A DNA stretch of 64,000 nucleotides, taken from positions 1-64,000 of the forward strand of contig CAJTAL010000016.1 in the NCBI GenBank assembly GCA_910574285.1, in the 5' to 3' direction. The notes below the pieces were generated by a model. It made no database searches and was not told the DNA's origin. It saw only the letters and a list, made by a program, of their open reading frames with translations. This DNA is from Lachnospiraceae bacterium (lineage in GTDB: Bacteria; Bacillota; Clostridia; Lachnospirales; Lachnospiraceae). Numbering within the stretch: position 1 is the first letter of the stretch; every line of letters begins with the position of its first letter. The position numbers were made by a program, and so were the translations under genes. Below are positions 49,893 through 60,135 of the stretch, in pieces.

Positions 49893-51068
49893 GTGAATTT
49901 TATGGAAATAAGTAACGAAACGATAAAAAAAATCAGGGGTTTGATTGTATTCACTGCGCTGATCACAGCATGTCTGTGGAAATATGACGTGGTAGTAGGA
50001 GCGCTGGGTTTTGTGTTTCATATTGTATTTCCATTTATTCTCGGCGGTGCGATTGCCTTTGTGCTGAATGTACCGATGAATTTTGTGGAACGGAATCTCT
50101 TCAGCGAGAGACGGATACAGGGTAAGAAATATATGCAGAAACTGGCGCGTCCGGTCAGTATGCTGATTGTGCTATTCGGGGTGATCGGCGTCGTAAGTAT
50201 CGTGATGTTTGTCCTGATCCCGCAGCTTGGGACGACATTTTCCAATCTTGGGACCAGTATACAGGAATTTATTCCAAAGGTACAGGTATGGGCGGAAAAG
50301 CTGTTCCATGATAACCGGGATATTATGAAGTGGGTGGACAGCCTTGAGTTTGACTGGAATAAGATCATGGAGACGGGGATCAATTTCTTCAAGAACGGCG
50401 CCGGAAGCGTACTGGATTCTACGATTATGGCGGCAAAGAGCATCGTAAGCGCTATTACGACGTTCTTCATCGCATTTGTATTTGCAATCTATATCTTATT
50501 GCAGAAAGAGAAGTTAAGCCTTCAGGCGAAGAAAGTATTGTTTGCGTTCGTAAGAAGAGGGCGCGCGGAGGCGGCGCTTGAGGTATTAACTCTGACTTAC
50601 AATACATTTTCCAGCTTTTTAACCGGCCAGTGTGTAGAGGCGGTGATCCTGGGAAGCATGTTCGTCGTATCGATGGCGCTGTTTCGGCTTCCATACGCGC
50701 TGTTAGTAGGGATTGTAATTGCCTTTACCGCGCTGATACCGATCTTCGGGGCGTTTATCGGATGTGCGGTGGGTGTTTTCATGATCTTTATCGAGGATCC
50801 GTTTAAGGCTCTGTTATTTGTCATATTGTTCCTTGTATTACAGCAGATAGAGGGAAATCTGATCTATCCGCATGTCGTGGGGAATTCGGTGGGATTGCCG
50901 TCTATCTGGGTACTGGCGGCAGTCAGTGTAGGCGGCAGCCTTATGGGCGTAGTGGGGATGCTGATATTCATTCCGGTGGTATCGGTGATCTATGCGTTGT
51001 TCCGGGAAGTCGTGTACTTGAAGCTGAAGCAGAGGGAGATAACGGCAGAAGAGATAGCGGATATGTAG
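49893..51068 (+). CDS. AI-2E/PerM family membrane transporter
   Basis: 391 residues from a GTG at 49893 behind GGAGGG. Eight or so membrane helices and the family motif in the C-terminal half (FGAFIGCAVGVFMIFIEDP, LQQIEGNLIYPHVVGNSVGLPSIWVL). The family exports diverse small molecules or ions (AI-2, Na+/Li+); the substrate here is unknown. Monocistronic. Confidence 0.85.
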   Translation: MNFMEISNETIKKIRGLIVFTALITACLWKYDVVVGALGFVFHIVFPFILGGAIAFVLNVPMNFVERNLFSERRIQGKKYMQKLARPVSMLIVLFGVIGVVSIVMFVLIPQLGTTFSNLGTSIQEFIPKVQVWAEKLFHDNRDIMKWVDSLEFDWNKIMETGINFFKNGAGSVLDSTIMAAKSIVSAITTFFIAFVFAIYILLQKEKLSLQAKKVLFAFVRRGRAEAALEVLTLTYNTFSSFLTGQCVEAVILGSMFVVSMALFRLPYALLVGIVIAFTALIPIFGAFIGCAVGVFMIFIEDPFKALLFVILFLVLQQIEGNLIYPHVVGNSVGLPSIWVLAAVSVGGSLMGVVGMLIFIPVVSVIYALFREVVYLKLKQREITAEEIADM

Positions 51069-51104
51069 CGCCATCTCTTCAACCGAAAGAACGAAAACAA
51101 AGTT

Positions 51105-53564
51105 TTAATCACTGAACCGTATTCGCTCAATAATCGAATCTTTCCTTACGGACCGCGAGATCCCCGCCGCCAGCAGGAGTTGGACCAAAAGAAGCGCCAC
51201 CGCCACTATCACGGCCACCTTCACCGGGTAATGATATGCGCTGATCTCGAACAAACCCTGATTCTTCGCATACAGAAATACCGGATATCCGGCAAGGCTT
51301 CCAAGCCCGACGGATATGAACAGCGTACCCATCGTATAGAATAGTCCTTCTAATTGCAGCATCTTCATAAGCTGCGAATCCGACATCCCAATTGCCTGTA
51401 TCATTCCCAGCTCTTTCTTACGCACACGGACACTGTTAATCATCGTATTGACCAGGTTCAACACACTGATAACGGCCAGGATTCCAAGGAATATATAACA
51501 CGCCGCGCCGATTACAGCCTGGGAAGACTTCCATAGTTCATAATCTTCTTTCCACGTCCGCAGTTCGATCCTTCCGGAAGCGTCAGCGATCTCCTTCAGG
51601 GCTTCATGAAGTTTTGAGTCATAATCCTTGTCTGCAAATACATGAAAGAATTTGGACGAGTTATATTCACTCATCTGATCCACCGCCTCTTTCGCCATAA
51701 TCAGATATTCATAATTCGTCAAACCGCTTCCGTATTGCCCGATTGCGGCGATCTCAAACTCTTTTTCAAATGTCCTGTCACCGTCATGCACCGTCAGTTT
51801 CAGCCTGTCTCCCACATCCAGGTCCGGATAGTGGAACAGAAGCGCCCGGTCTGCAACTACCTTGTCCCCTGACTTTAGTTCTTCATAGGTCACCTTTCCC
51901 TTCACGATATTTTTCTCCAGTTCGCCGGCATATTTTTCCGGAACCCCGTTAAGAAAATTCATGTCCTCCTCCATAAACGGTTCTCCCGAGACATGAAGAG
52001 ATGAAAACACATCAACCCCTTCTACTCCCGGAAGGTTTTCCACCTGCTTCATCAACGTCTCGTTCAGGGGATTATCCTTCTGAACCTCCGACCATTTCCG
52101 CTCTGGATGCTCCTTATTATTCTCCTCTATGTCCGAAAATATCTCGTACTGGCCCAGGACAGAACCATCCGCGCTCTCTCTCGGATCTGCACAGGACAAG
52201 ACGGTGGCAACTATCATCAAAAATACTCCCGTCGCCGCCATGGCGAGAACCGTGATCACGCTCTTTTTCTTATCCTCCGCAAGATTCCTGCAAACCAGCC
52301 GCCCGATCGTCAGATATTCATATCCCTTCCTCCTGCTTTTGGACTTCCTTCCCGCGTCCTGCATCCGCATTGCCTCCACCTCTGAGACCTTCGCCGCCAC
52401 ATGCATCGGCCTGACAAGGGAAAAGTATACGGTACATACCGTAACCGCCGCCGCAAGAAGATATTCCCACCAGCTATAGATATTGATCTCCCCGGCTTCA
52501 AGAATCTCCTTTATCATCTTCACATATCCACTGTTCGTTTCACTGGCTGTGACAAATATCTTAAGAACTACCCCGGATACCAGCGTACCCGCCAGAAGCC
52601 CCGCCGGAACCGCAAATGCGGCAATACACATTCCTTCTCTAAGCACAATCTGCCGGATCTGACGCTTTGTCGCACCGATAGCCTTCATCCTGCCGAACTC
52701 CTGTATCCTGTGATTCATGGATACATAATAGATACTGTAGATCGTAATGACGCCAGCCAGCATAATAACCGCCATAATCACAATGATTGCCGGAATAAAG
52801 ACCGGATCTACATAATTCGCCTCCAGATAATCATGGTTAATGTTGATATCATTCTCCGGAATCCCGAAACGAACCGCAATATCCCTGATCTTCTGCTCAA
52901 TCTCGTCTGTCGTAGGGTCTCCTGTGTCATCAATCTGAAGAAGGAAACGAAAAGCAATCTCTTCCTTTGGAATCTCATTCCTCAAAAAATCCTCTGATAC
53001 CAACGCGATATACGTCCTCTTCTCCCGGCTCTCCTTGCTGTCCTTCAGGAACCCGCAGATGCGGAATTCCTTTTGCTGTGTCAGGTCTAACTCCCCGCCG
53101 CGGAAGATCTGGTAAGGAACTTTGACGGTATCGCCGATATCTCCCTGCTGCCCCAGCTCATCCAGTATTCCCTCCGATACTGCGATCTCATCTTCCTTCA
53201 CGGGCATGTTTCCCTCCATCAAGTTCCATTTATATAGCTCCATAGCTTCCTGATCCACATACAGCATAGCGGCGGACGCCTCCTCAAGATTCATGTATCC
53301 CGCGTCGCCCCGAAGCCCGTATCGGGTAATATCATGGTGCGCCGCCAGTTTACGGACCGTATTCTCGTCCACATTTCTGTACAGGGCATGCCATGCCGGA
53401 TACAGCCTGTTCGTCGCTGCAAATTGGAGATCAACCATCCCTTTCCCCACCGTAGGAACTACGAACAACAACATCGTCGTCAGGATAATCGCGGTCCCGA
53501 TCAGAATATTCCGGCTCCTATGATACTTCATATTATCGAACGCTACTCTCGTCGTCATCTTCAT
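51105..53564 (-). CDS. FtsX-like ABC transporter permease
   Basis: 819 residues with ten or so membrane helices and two FtsX domains (one near 255-390: AVIMLAGVITIYSIYYVSMNHRIQEFGRMKAIGATKRQI; the second near 690-810: VLNLVNTMINSVRVRKKELGMIQAIGMSDSQL). The large extracellular loops suggest MacB/VraG/BceB-type mechanotransmission. It follows its ATPase with no gap (shared base at 53564) and is regulated presumably by the two-component system upstream. Confidence 0.9.
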   Translation of the reverse strand: MKMTTRVAFDNMKYHRSRNILIGTAIILTTMLLFVVPTVGKGMVDLQFAATNRLYPAWHALYRNVDENTVRKLAAHHDITRYGLRGDAGYMNLEEASAAMLYVDQEAMELYKWNLMEGNMPVKEDEIAVSEGILDELGQQGDIGDTVKVPYQIFRGGELDLTQQKEFRICGFLKDSKESREKRTYIALVSEDFLRNEIPKEEIAFRFLLQIDDTGDPTTDEIEQKIRDIAVRFGIPENDININHDYLEANYVDPVFIPAIIVIMAVIMLAGVITIYSIYYVSMNHRIQEFGRMKAIGATKRQIRQIVLREGMCIAAFAVPAGLLAGTLVSGVVLKIFVTASETNSGYVKMIKEILEAGEINIYSWWEYLLAAAVTVCTVYFSLVRPMHVAAKVSEVEAMRMQDAGRKSKSRRKGYEYLTIGRLVCRNLAEDKKKSVITVLAMAATGVFLMIVATVLSCADPRESADGSVLGQYEIFSDIEENNKEHPERKWSEVQKDNPLNETLMKQVENLPGVEGVDVFSSLHVSGEPFMEEDMNFLNGVPEKYAGELEKNIVKGKVTYEELKSGDKVVADRALLFHYPDLDVGDRLKLTVHDGDRTFEKEFEIAAIGQYGSGLTNYEYLIMAKEAVDQMSEYNSSKFFHVFADKDYDSKLHEALKEIADASGRIELRTWKEDYELWKSSQAVIGAACYIFLGILAVISVLNLVNTMINSVRVRKKELGMIQAIGMSDSQLMKMLQLEGLFYTMGTLFISVGLGSLAGYPVFLYAKNQGLFEISAYHYPVKVAVIVAVALLLVQLLLAAGISRSVRKDSIIERIRFSD

Positions 53565-54247
53565 CAGTCGTTCACCACCTTACCGTCCATAATCTCAATC
53601 ACCCTGTCCGCCATCTGCGCGATCATCTCATCATGGGTGATCATGACCAGTGTCTGCCCAAAATCTGTCACGCAGCTCTTCATCAGGCTTATCACTTCCA
53701 GCTCCGTCTGGGAATCCAGATTACCTGTCGGTTCATCTGCCAGGATAAGAGCCGGCCTCGTTATCAGTGCTCTGGCAATCGCCGTCCTCTGCTTCTGTCC
53801 GCCTGACAGCACATTCGGCATCGCCTCCGCTTTGTCCGCAAGACCGATCTTCACAAGCACTTCTTCCACATCCTGTCTTCTCACCTTCCGGTTATCAAGC
53901 CCCAGCGGAAGTACGATATTCTCCCATACATTCAGCGAAGGGATCAGATTATAATCCTGAAAAACAAATCCGATCTTCTTCCTTCGAAACTCTGCCAATC
54001 TCTCATCCTTAAGGGCAAATATATCCTTCCCTTCTATCCGCACCTTCCCTGCGTCCGGTCTGTCCAGCCCGCCGATCAGATGCAGAAGCGTTGACTTTCC
54101 CGAACCCGAACGGCCCACTATCGCCGTAAACTTTCCCCTCTCTATCTCAAGGCTCGTATGATCCACCGCCCGCACCATATTCTCCCCGGTTCCGTAACAT
54201 TTCACCAGATCCTCCACTATCAATATCTTACTGATGTCCGTCTTCAT
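53564..54247 (-). CDS. ABC transporter ATP-binding protein (LolD/MacB type)
   Basis: 227 residues: Walker A GRSGSGKSTLLHLIGGLD near residue 40, Q-loop GFVFQDYNLIPSLN, signature NVLSGGQKQRTAIARALI and Walker B PALILADEPTGNLDSQ. It powers the FtsX permease downstream. The leader is separated from the histidine kinase gene by 230 bp that contain a terminator, so it likely has its own promoter, as usual for Bce-like systems. Confidence 0.93.
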   Translation of the reverse strand: MKTDISKILIVEDLVKCYGTGENMVRAVDHTSLEIERGKFTAIVGRSGSGKSTLLHLIGGLDRPDAGKVRIEGKDIFALKDERLAEFRRKKIGFVFQDYNLIPSLNVWENIVLPLGLDNRKVRRQDVEEVLVKIGLADKAEAMPNVLSGGQKQRTAIARALITRPALILADEPTGNLDSQTELEVISLMKSCVTDFGQTLVMITHDEMIAQMADRVIEIMDGKVVND

Positions 54248-54396
54248 ATAGTTTCCTCCGTTTCCCTGAATTTTTCAAAGATCATCTCTTTACCTGTGTG
54301 TCAATACTCCGGCTCAAGAGAATGTTCCTCCTGCTGAGTATAACTATAAGCCTTCTGCCTTACAAAACCCTTACATTCAGCATAACAGTTTTGTAA

Positions 54397-54440
54397 TAAA
54401 AAACAGAGACTGCAGTAAAATACCCTAACAACCTCTGTCT
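54397..54440 (-). terminator. Probable terminator behind the histidine kinase
   Basis: On the minus strand ACAGAG and CTCTGT pair around a 24-nt loop and are followed by seven T. Confidence 0.5.
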
Positions 54441-54474
54441 GTATATGTTATCTAGTACTCCATCCGGCTAGAAA

Positions 54475-55749
54475 TTAGTGTGAAAATTGAGCGCGAGGCA
54501 GCGTAATCCTGAATACCGTCCCGTTTCCCCGCTTCTGTTTAGCGGAAATGCTCCCGCCCTGGCGTTCCAGTATCATCCTCGTCAGATACAGTCCTACTCC
54601 CGCCCCCTCTTCCGACATCTTGGACGCATCCTTTCCCCGGTAGAATCTCTGATAGATCTTCTGCAGTTCATCCTTCCCGATTCCGATGCCTTCATCTTCT
54701 ATCTCGATCATCACATATGTGACCAGCGGCTTCACACGTACCGTAACAACCGTATGCTCTCCGGAATATTTCACGGCATTGTCAAAGACATTAACCAGCG
54801 CTTCCTCCGTCCATCTCGCGTCATGGCAGATCTCCTGATCTTCCGCTATGTCCGCCTGGATCCTTATGTCCTTCTCCTTTGCTTTCATATAGATCTGGCT
54901 GACCGCGGCAGTGATCGTCTTCTTAATACTTCCTGTCCTGGGCTTAAGCTGAATCATATGCGTCTCAAGCCTGGACAGATTGACCAGCTCTTTGAGGAGA
55001 CTTTCCAGCTTCTCTATCTCTCTTTTTTCCTGCTCCCGGAACTCTTTTCGCTCTTCCTCTGTCTGCTGCTCTCCCACCGCCAGCTCATGACACATCCGAA
55101 GGGACGCCAACGGTGTCTTAAGCTGATGGGAAATATCCGTGATCAACGCTTTCGTACTGTTCTCTTCCTCCTTAAGCCGCTCTTTCAGCCCTTCGAAATA
55201 CACGCCCAGCTCTCGCAGAGATTCCCATATCTTCATCCATTCTTCCGGCCAATCCTCCGTATCAGATTCAGACTCAGGTATCCCTTCGAACTTTCCTTCC
55301 CGGAATTGCCCCAGACACTCATACACCTTCCGAAGCTTATCCCGGTCCCCGGCGCTCCTCTTTTGTTCCAGACATCCCAGTATAACTGCCCACACCGTTC
55401 CGATACAGACGCCTGCTCCCCAAAATCCCAGCCAGGTTCTCTCCGATATGAGGTGTCCGATATCATATCCATACTTCTCTTCTATCAGCTCCGCCATACG
55501 GGAGGACTCAAGAAGCTCCTTCCTGCTGCCGGCTTCATTTCTCCCAAAGGGCAGGCGCCCCGGCCTCTCCCACGCCGCTATGATCTCCGCCTCCAGTTCC
55601 GGGTGTTCCGTCATCAAGAGAAGAATCCTCTGTCTGTTGATTTCAGTCTCATATCCGGCCAATATATACATAAAGAAGGAAAAGAGTATCAGAAATACCA
55701 GATAGCCGGCAAAATATTTCCTTATCTTCTTATTACGTTCCCGCTCCAT
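54475..55749 (-). CDS. Sensor histidine kinase of ABC-linked two-component system
   Basis: 424 residues with two membrane helices (about 11-32 and 112-130) bracketing a short extracellular loop, then a HAMP-like linker, HisKA box DISHQLKTPLASL near 210, N-box NVFDNAVKYSGEH, DEGIGIGKDELQKIYQRFY and GAGVGLYLTRMI. The start overlaps the response-regulator stop by 28 bp. The adjacency to an FtsX-type exporter suggests sensing of an antimicrobial peptide or cell-envelope stress (inference). Confidence 0.93.
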   Translation of the reverse strand: MERERNKKIRKYFAGYLVFLILFSFFMYILAGYETEINRQRILLLMTEHPELEAEIIAAWERPGRLPFGRNEAGSRKELLESSRMAELIEEKYGYDIGHLISERTWLGFWGAGVCIGTVWAVILGCLEQKRSAGDRDKLRKVYECLGQFREGKFEGIPESESDTEDWPEEWMKIWESLRELGVYFEGLKERLKEEENSTKALITDISHQLKTPLASLRMCHELAVGEQQTEEERKEFREQEKREIEKLESLLKELVNLSRLETHMIQLKPRTGSIKKTITAAVSQIYMKAKEKDIRIQADIAEDQEICHDARWTEEALVNVFDNAVKYSGEHTVVTVRVKPLVTYVMIEIEDEGIGIGKDELQKIYQRFYRGKDASKMSEEGAGVGLYLTRMILERQGGSISAKQKRGNGTVFRITLPRAQFSH

Positions 55750-56399
55750 ATATATCCCAGCCCTCTTACGTTGGAGATCTCATCCGTCCCGAGTTTCTTC
55801 TTAAGCCTGCTGATATTGACTGTCACCGTATTCTCGTCCACAAACTGTCCGTCCATATCCCAGATATTCGTAAGGATATTCTCTTTCGACACGATCCGCC
55901 CCGCATTTTCCCATAGATATAAAAGGAGCTGCAGTTCCCGCTTACTAAGCACGATCTCCCTGCCGCTCTTATATACCTTCATCTCCTGGCAGTTCACCTC
56001 GATCTCCCCGCAGGTCAGGACGCTTTTATGTTCCGCACCGCCGCCGATCCGCCTCATAAGCGCATTTACCTTAGAGACCAGCACCATCAGGGAGAACGGT
56101 TTGGTAATATAGTCATCGGCTCCCGTATCGTATCCGTTTACCATATCAATCTCCGAATCCAGAGCCGTCAGGTAGATAAAATAAGTATCTCCGATCTCCC
56201 GTATCTTCCGCCCCAGCTCAAGACCGCTTCCGTCCGAAAGGGTAATATCGCAGATAATAAGGGCATACCGATCTGACTCAAGACGCTCTTCTGCCTCCGC
56301 AAGCGTAAATGCAGAATCAACCTGATACCCTGCTTTCTCTAACGTAAGTGTGATCCCGCGGTTTAAGCTCTTATCGTCTTCCAGTAATAATATTTTCAT
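55722..56399 (-). CDS. OmpR-family response regulator
   Basis: 225 residues from ATG 56399; an in-frame TTG start at 56435 is less likely because the protein would gain 12 non-conserved residues. Receiver domain MKILLLEDDKSLNRGI, phospho-acceptor D in ALIICDITLSDGSG near residue 52, conserved T and K (FIYLTALD, DYITKPFSL). The C-terminal winged helix has LSKRELQLLLYLWENAGR and VNISRLKKKLGTDEISNVRGLGYIW. It partners the histidine kinase behind it. Confidence 0.93.
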   Translation of the reverse strand: MKILLLEDDKSLNRGITLTLEKAGYQVDSAFTLAEAEERLESDRYALIICDITLSDGSGLELGRKIREIGDTYFIYLTALDSEIDMVNGYDTGADDYITKPFSLMVLVSKVNALMRRIGGGAEHKSVLTCGEIEVNCQEMKVYKSGREIVLSKRELQLLLYLWENAGRIVSKENILTNIWDMDGQFVDENTVTVNISRLKKKLGTDEISNVRGLGYIWSGNVIRR

Positions 56400-56425
56400 A
56401 TCTTTATTTTCATATCTTTCCCCGG

Positions 56426-57412
56426 TTACAGACAACTTAAGGGATCTTCCTTATAAGCAAACACCGGGAATCCCTGGGCGTCATACTCCATACGCATCAC
56501 CATCGCATGCCGGTTCGGATCGTAGCGCGGATTCCCTATGATCTCATCATAGGGGCGCGCATGATAAATACACAGATCCGTAACCCCGTCGTCCGCTTTC
56601 ACGAAGCAGTTATGTCCCGGACCATAGATGCCCTTATCCGCATCGGACCGAAGTACCGGATACCTGAGCTTCGTCCATGAACGCGGGTCCAGAAGATCCG
56701 CGTCTTTATCTGCGTACAGCATTCCCACACAGTAATCTATCCCCGTCTCGCTGGCCGAGAATGTCAGAAACAGTTTATCCTCATGCTCCAGGATGTCCGG
56801 CCCTTCGTTGACCCAGAAGCCGATCCGCTCCCAGTCATAGTCCGGCGTCGTCAGAAGCACCTGGGCGGTAGCCAGTTTCACCGGGGATTCCATCCGGGCA
56901 ATATACAGGTTGGAGATCTGCTTTCCCACGCCTGTTTTCTCCGCCCATATATAGTAATATGTTTCGTTTTGCCTGAAGATAGTCGCATCCAGAGAAAATG
57001 CATGGAAAGAATAGGGATCGTCGTCCGCCGCCTGGATCATCCCCATCTCCGTCCAATCATCTTTCATCGGGTCGCTGCCGTTACACTTCAATACATAAGG
57101 CCGGATCGCCCACTCGTCGTCCTTATCCCCCGCCGCATAATAGATATACCATCCTCCGTACAGATAATGGATCTCCGGCGCCCATACATGCAGGCTCTGA
57201 GGACCGCTCCCGTGCTTTGTCCACAGCGTCTTCTCCTCCGCCTCCCGAAGGCCCTCCAGAGTATCCGCCTTTCTCAAGACAATCCTGTCATACTCCGGCA
57301 CCGAAGCCGTAAAATAACAGCTCCCGTCCGTATGCCTGCAGATATATGGATCGGCTCTCTGCTCAATAAAAGGCTGATTATATTCCGTACGTTTGTAATT
57401 CGTTACATTCAT
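56426..57412 (-). CDS. Family 43 glycoside hydrolase
   Basis: 328 residues from ATG 57412 (GAGG 9 nt upstream; TTG 57418 is closer but too near). The five-bladed propeller pattern of GH43 is clear: RADPYICRHTDGSCYFTASVP with the catalytic-base Asp, WAPEIHYLYGGWYIYYAA, SLDATIFRQNETYYYIWAE (pKa Asp) and NEGPDIL (acid Glu). It probably acts on arabinose- or xylose-containing oligosaccharides. No signal peptide, so substrate is taken up first. The gene follows nrdG by about 18 bp. Confidence 0.85.
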   Translation of the reverse strand: MNVTNYKRTEYNQPFIEQRADPYICRHTDGSCYFTASVPEYDRIVLRKADTLEGLREAEEKTLWTKHGSGPQSLHVWAPEIHYLYGGWYIYYAAGDKDDEWAIRPYVLKCNGSDPMKDDWTEMGMIQAADDDPYSFHAFSLDATIFRQNETYYYIWAEKTGVGKQISNLYIARMESPVKLATAQVLLTTPDYDWERIGFWVNEGPDILEHEDKLFLTFSASETGIDYCVGMLYADKDADLLDPRSWTKLRYPVLRSDADKGIYGPGHNCFVKADDGVTDLCIYHARPYDEIIGNPRYDPNRHAMVMRMEYDAQGFPVFAYKEDPLSCL

Positions 57413-57429
57413 TTTCAAATACCTCAGTT

Positions 57430-57924
57430 CTATTTCCCCAGTTCTATAATTCTCTGGTTGCTGCTTCCCCGGAATGCCAGGGAAACATCTTTTAATTCCT
57501 CCACAAACTCTCCGTCTACCAACACGTCAATATAGGAAAGCATCTCCTCCGTAACTTCCGTATACACGCTGCCGCCTTCGGCAAGATCTGCATCGTACAG
57601 ATATCCGCTGTAACACCAGACATCTTTCCCGGGGTACTCTTCTTTGATCCGTTTCAGAAGCTTCACAAGCTCTCTCTGATTCTCCGGTTCGAAAGGCTCC
57701 CCGCCAAGCAGTGTAAACCCTTTGATATACCCCGGCGCCAGAAGCTTTAAGATCTTCTCCTGCGTTTCCTCCGTATAAAGTTCTCCATATTCAAAATCCC
57801 ACGTCTCCGGATTGAAACATCCTTTGCAATGATGACGGCACCCCGATACAAACAGACTGACCCGGACTCCCGGGCCGTCTGCAATATCACATTCCTTTAT
57901 ATTTCCATAATGCATATCTCTCAC
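57430..57924 (-). CDS. nrdG: Anaerobic ribonucleotide reductase activating protein
   Basis: 164 residues. Radical-SAM cysteines CRHHCKGC near residue 31-38 and GEPFEPENQ-type motif LLGGEPFEP near 75. NrdG generates the glycyl radical on NrdD using SAM and a 4Fe-4S cluster. It starts immediately behind the nrdD stop (GTG 57924, or ATG 57915/57909), forming an operon with it. Confidence 0.93.
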   Translation of the reverse strand: MRDMHYGNIKECDIADGPGVRVSLFVSGCRHHCKGCFNPETWDFEYGELYTEETQEKILKLLAPGYIKGFTLLGGEPFEPENQRELVKLLKRIKEEYPGKDVWCYSGYLYDADLAEGGSVYTEVTEEMLSYIDVLVDGEFVEELKDVSLAFRGSSNQRIIELGK

Positions 57925-60114
57925 CTACAAGTGAAGTACTCTGTCCTTAATCTCCTGTGTACGTCCCTGATTCCAGAACTGAGTACCAATATATCCGCAA
58001 GTCCTTCTCGCCACAAACATCTTATCCTGATCCGGATTGCCGCAGTTCGGGCACTCCCAGATAAGCTTACCGCTCTCGTCTTCCTTGATCAGAATCTCTC
58101 CGTCGTATCCGCAGCATTCACAGTAATCACTCTTTGTATTTAGCTCCGCATACATGATATTATCATAGATAAACTGCATCACAGATAATACCGCCGGTAT
58201 ATTATTCTGCATATTCGGCACTTCGATATAACTGATGGCGCCTCCCGGAGACAGCTTCTGGAAGTCCGCCTCGAACTCTAACTTCTTGAAAGCATTAATC
58301 TCCTCAGACACATGCACATGATAACTGTTGGTAATATAATTCTTATCTGTCACGCCTTCAATAATGCCGAAGCGCTTCTGCAGACACTTCGCAAACTTGT
58401 ATGTCGTAGATTCCATCGGAGTCCCATATACGGAGTAGCTGATGTGCTCCGCCTCTCTCCACTCCTTACACTTATCATTCAGTCTCTGCATCACCGCAAG
58501 GGCGAAGGGCCTTGCTTCCGGATCGGTATGGGACTTTCCAAGCATCCTCATACACATCTCATACAGCCCCGCATATCCCAACGAGATCGTGGAATAACCG
58601 TCGTATAAAAGCTTATCGATCACTTCACCCTTCTTCAGACGGGCGAGAGCTCCGTACTGCCATAAAATCGGCGCCACGTCGGATACGGTTCCCAGCAGAC
58701 GTTCATGCCTGCAGCGCAAGCCTCTGTGACATAACTCCAGACGCTCATCCAGGATCTCCCAGAATCTGTCCATATCTCCTTCCGAAGAACACGCCACATC
58801 CACCAGGTTAATGGTTACGACTCCCTGGTTGAATCTCCCGTAGAACTTATGGCGTCCGTTCTCATTCATCTGGGAATCCTCCACCGTCAGGAAGGAACGG
58901 CATCCCATACAGGGATAGACCTCACCCTTCTTCAGTTCCTTCATAATCTTCGCCGAGATATAGTCCGGAACCATCCTCTTCGCCGTACACTGAGCCGCAA
59001 GCTCCGTCAGATGCCAGTACTTAGTGCCTTCTCTGACGTTATCCTCATCCAGCACATAGATCAGCTTCGGGAATGCCGGCGTAATCCATACGCCTTTTTC
59101 GTTCTTTACTCCCTGCATCCTCTGTACCAGTACTTCTTCTATGATCAGCGCCAGATCTTCCCTCAACTGCCCTTCTTCGACTTCGTCCAGATACATAAAT
59201 ATCGTCACGAACGGCGCCTGCCCGTTACAGGTCATCAGCGTGATCAACTGATACTGGATTGTCTGAATTCCGCTCTTTACCTCGTCTCTTAAACGGCGTT
59301 CCGTTATCCTGTCGATAATATCCCCGTCAAGGCTCTCTTTGCATTCTTTGCGCTCTTCAACCACGCTCTTGCGCAGTTTCTTCCTGCTGATATCTACAAA
59401 AGGCGCCAGATGTGCCAATGTAAAGGACTGCCCTCCATACTGATTACTCGCCACCTGAGCGACAATCTGAGTCGTCACATTGCAGGCCGTGAAGAAACTA
59501 TGGGGCTTCTCGATCAGCGTCTCGCTGATCACCGTCCCGTTCTGCAGCATGTCCTCCAGATTAATCAGATCACAATTATGCTCTTTCTGGGCAAAGTAAT
59601 CAGAATCATGGAAATGAATAATTCCCTCCTCGTGGGCATTCACAATCTCCGTCGGAAGCAGTACCCGCTTCGACAGATCCTTGCTGACTTCCCCTGCCAT
59701 ATAATCCCGCTGCGTCGAGTTAATCACCGGATTTTTGTTCGAATTCTCCTGTGTAACCTCTTCGTTGATATTCTCAATCAATGAGAGAATCCCGTTATCC
59801 GTCGTATTTGACTTACGTTTCAGTTCTCTCTTATAACGATAGCGTACATATTTCTGCGCAACCTCATATCCGCGCATCTCCATGATACCGCGTTCCACCA
59901 TATCCTGGATGTCTTCCACGTTCACTGCATGTATGGATTCTCTGATCTGATCTGCAATCTTATCCGCAACAGCAACAATCTGGAACTCATTCATCTGATG
60001 AATATTATCCACTTCGCAATTCGCGGCCTTGACCGCATTAACAATCTTAGACAGATCAAAGATCACTTCTTCCCCGTTCCTCTTAATTACCTTTGTTTTG
60101 ACCTCTGGTCCCAT
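57925..60114 (-). CDS. nrdD: Anaerobic ribonucleoside-triphosphate reductase
   Basis: 729 residues. N-terminal ATP-cone (VIKRNGEEVIFDLSKIVNAVKAA), long catalytic barrel with the TxxRVCGYLG-like end: zinc-ribbon CECCGYDG ... CPNCG near residue 665-690 and the glycyl-radical loop RRTCGYIGTQFWNQGR near the C-terminus. It reduces NTPs to dNTPs under anaerobiosis, using formate. Two NrdR boxes and a promoter lie upstream. Confidence 0.96.
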   Translation of the reverse strand: MGPEVKTKVIKRNGEEVIFDLSKIVNAVKAANCEVDNIHQMNEFQIVAVADKIADQIRESIHAVNVEDIQDMVERGIMEMRGYEVAQKYVRYRYKRELKRKSNTTDNGILSLIENINEEVTQENSNKNPVINSTQRDYMAGEVSKDLSKRVLLPTEIVNAHEEGIIHFHDSDYFAQKEHNCDLINLEDMLQNGTVISETLIEKPHSFFTACNVTTQIVAQVASNQYGGQSFTLAHLAPFVDISRKKLRKSVVEERKECKESLDGDIIDRITERRLRDEVKSGIQTIQYQLITLMTCNGQAPFVTIFMYLDEVEEGQLREDLALIIEEVLVQRMQGVKNEKGVWITPAFPKLIYVLDEDNVREGTKYWHLTELAAQCTAKRMVPDYISAKIMKELKKGEVYPCMGCRSFLTVEDSQMNENGRHKFYGRFNQGVVTINLVDVACSSEGDMDRFWEILDERLELCHRGLRCRHERLLGTVSDVAPILWQYGALARLKKGEVIDKLLYDGYSTISLGYAGLYEMCMRMLGKSHTDPEARPFALAVMQRLNDKCKEWREAEHISYSVYGTPMESTTYKFAKCLQKRFGIIEGVTDKNYITNSYHVHVSEEINAFKKLEFEADFQKLSPGGAISYIEVPNMQNNIPAVLSVMQFIYDNIMYAELNTKSDYCECCGYDGEILIKEDESGKLIWECPNCGNPDQDKMFVARRTCGYIGTQFWNQGRTQEIKDRVLHL

Positions 60115-60135
60115 TATAACTCCTCACTTTCGCAT

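Noticed and set aside
54487-56112. 541-codon plus-strand open frame
   Set aside because: Antisense to the histidine kinase and response regulator, both with all family motifs; composition is abnormal.
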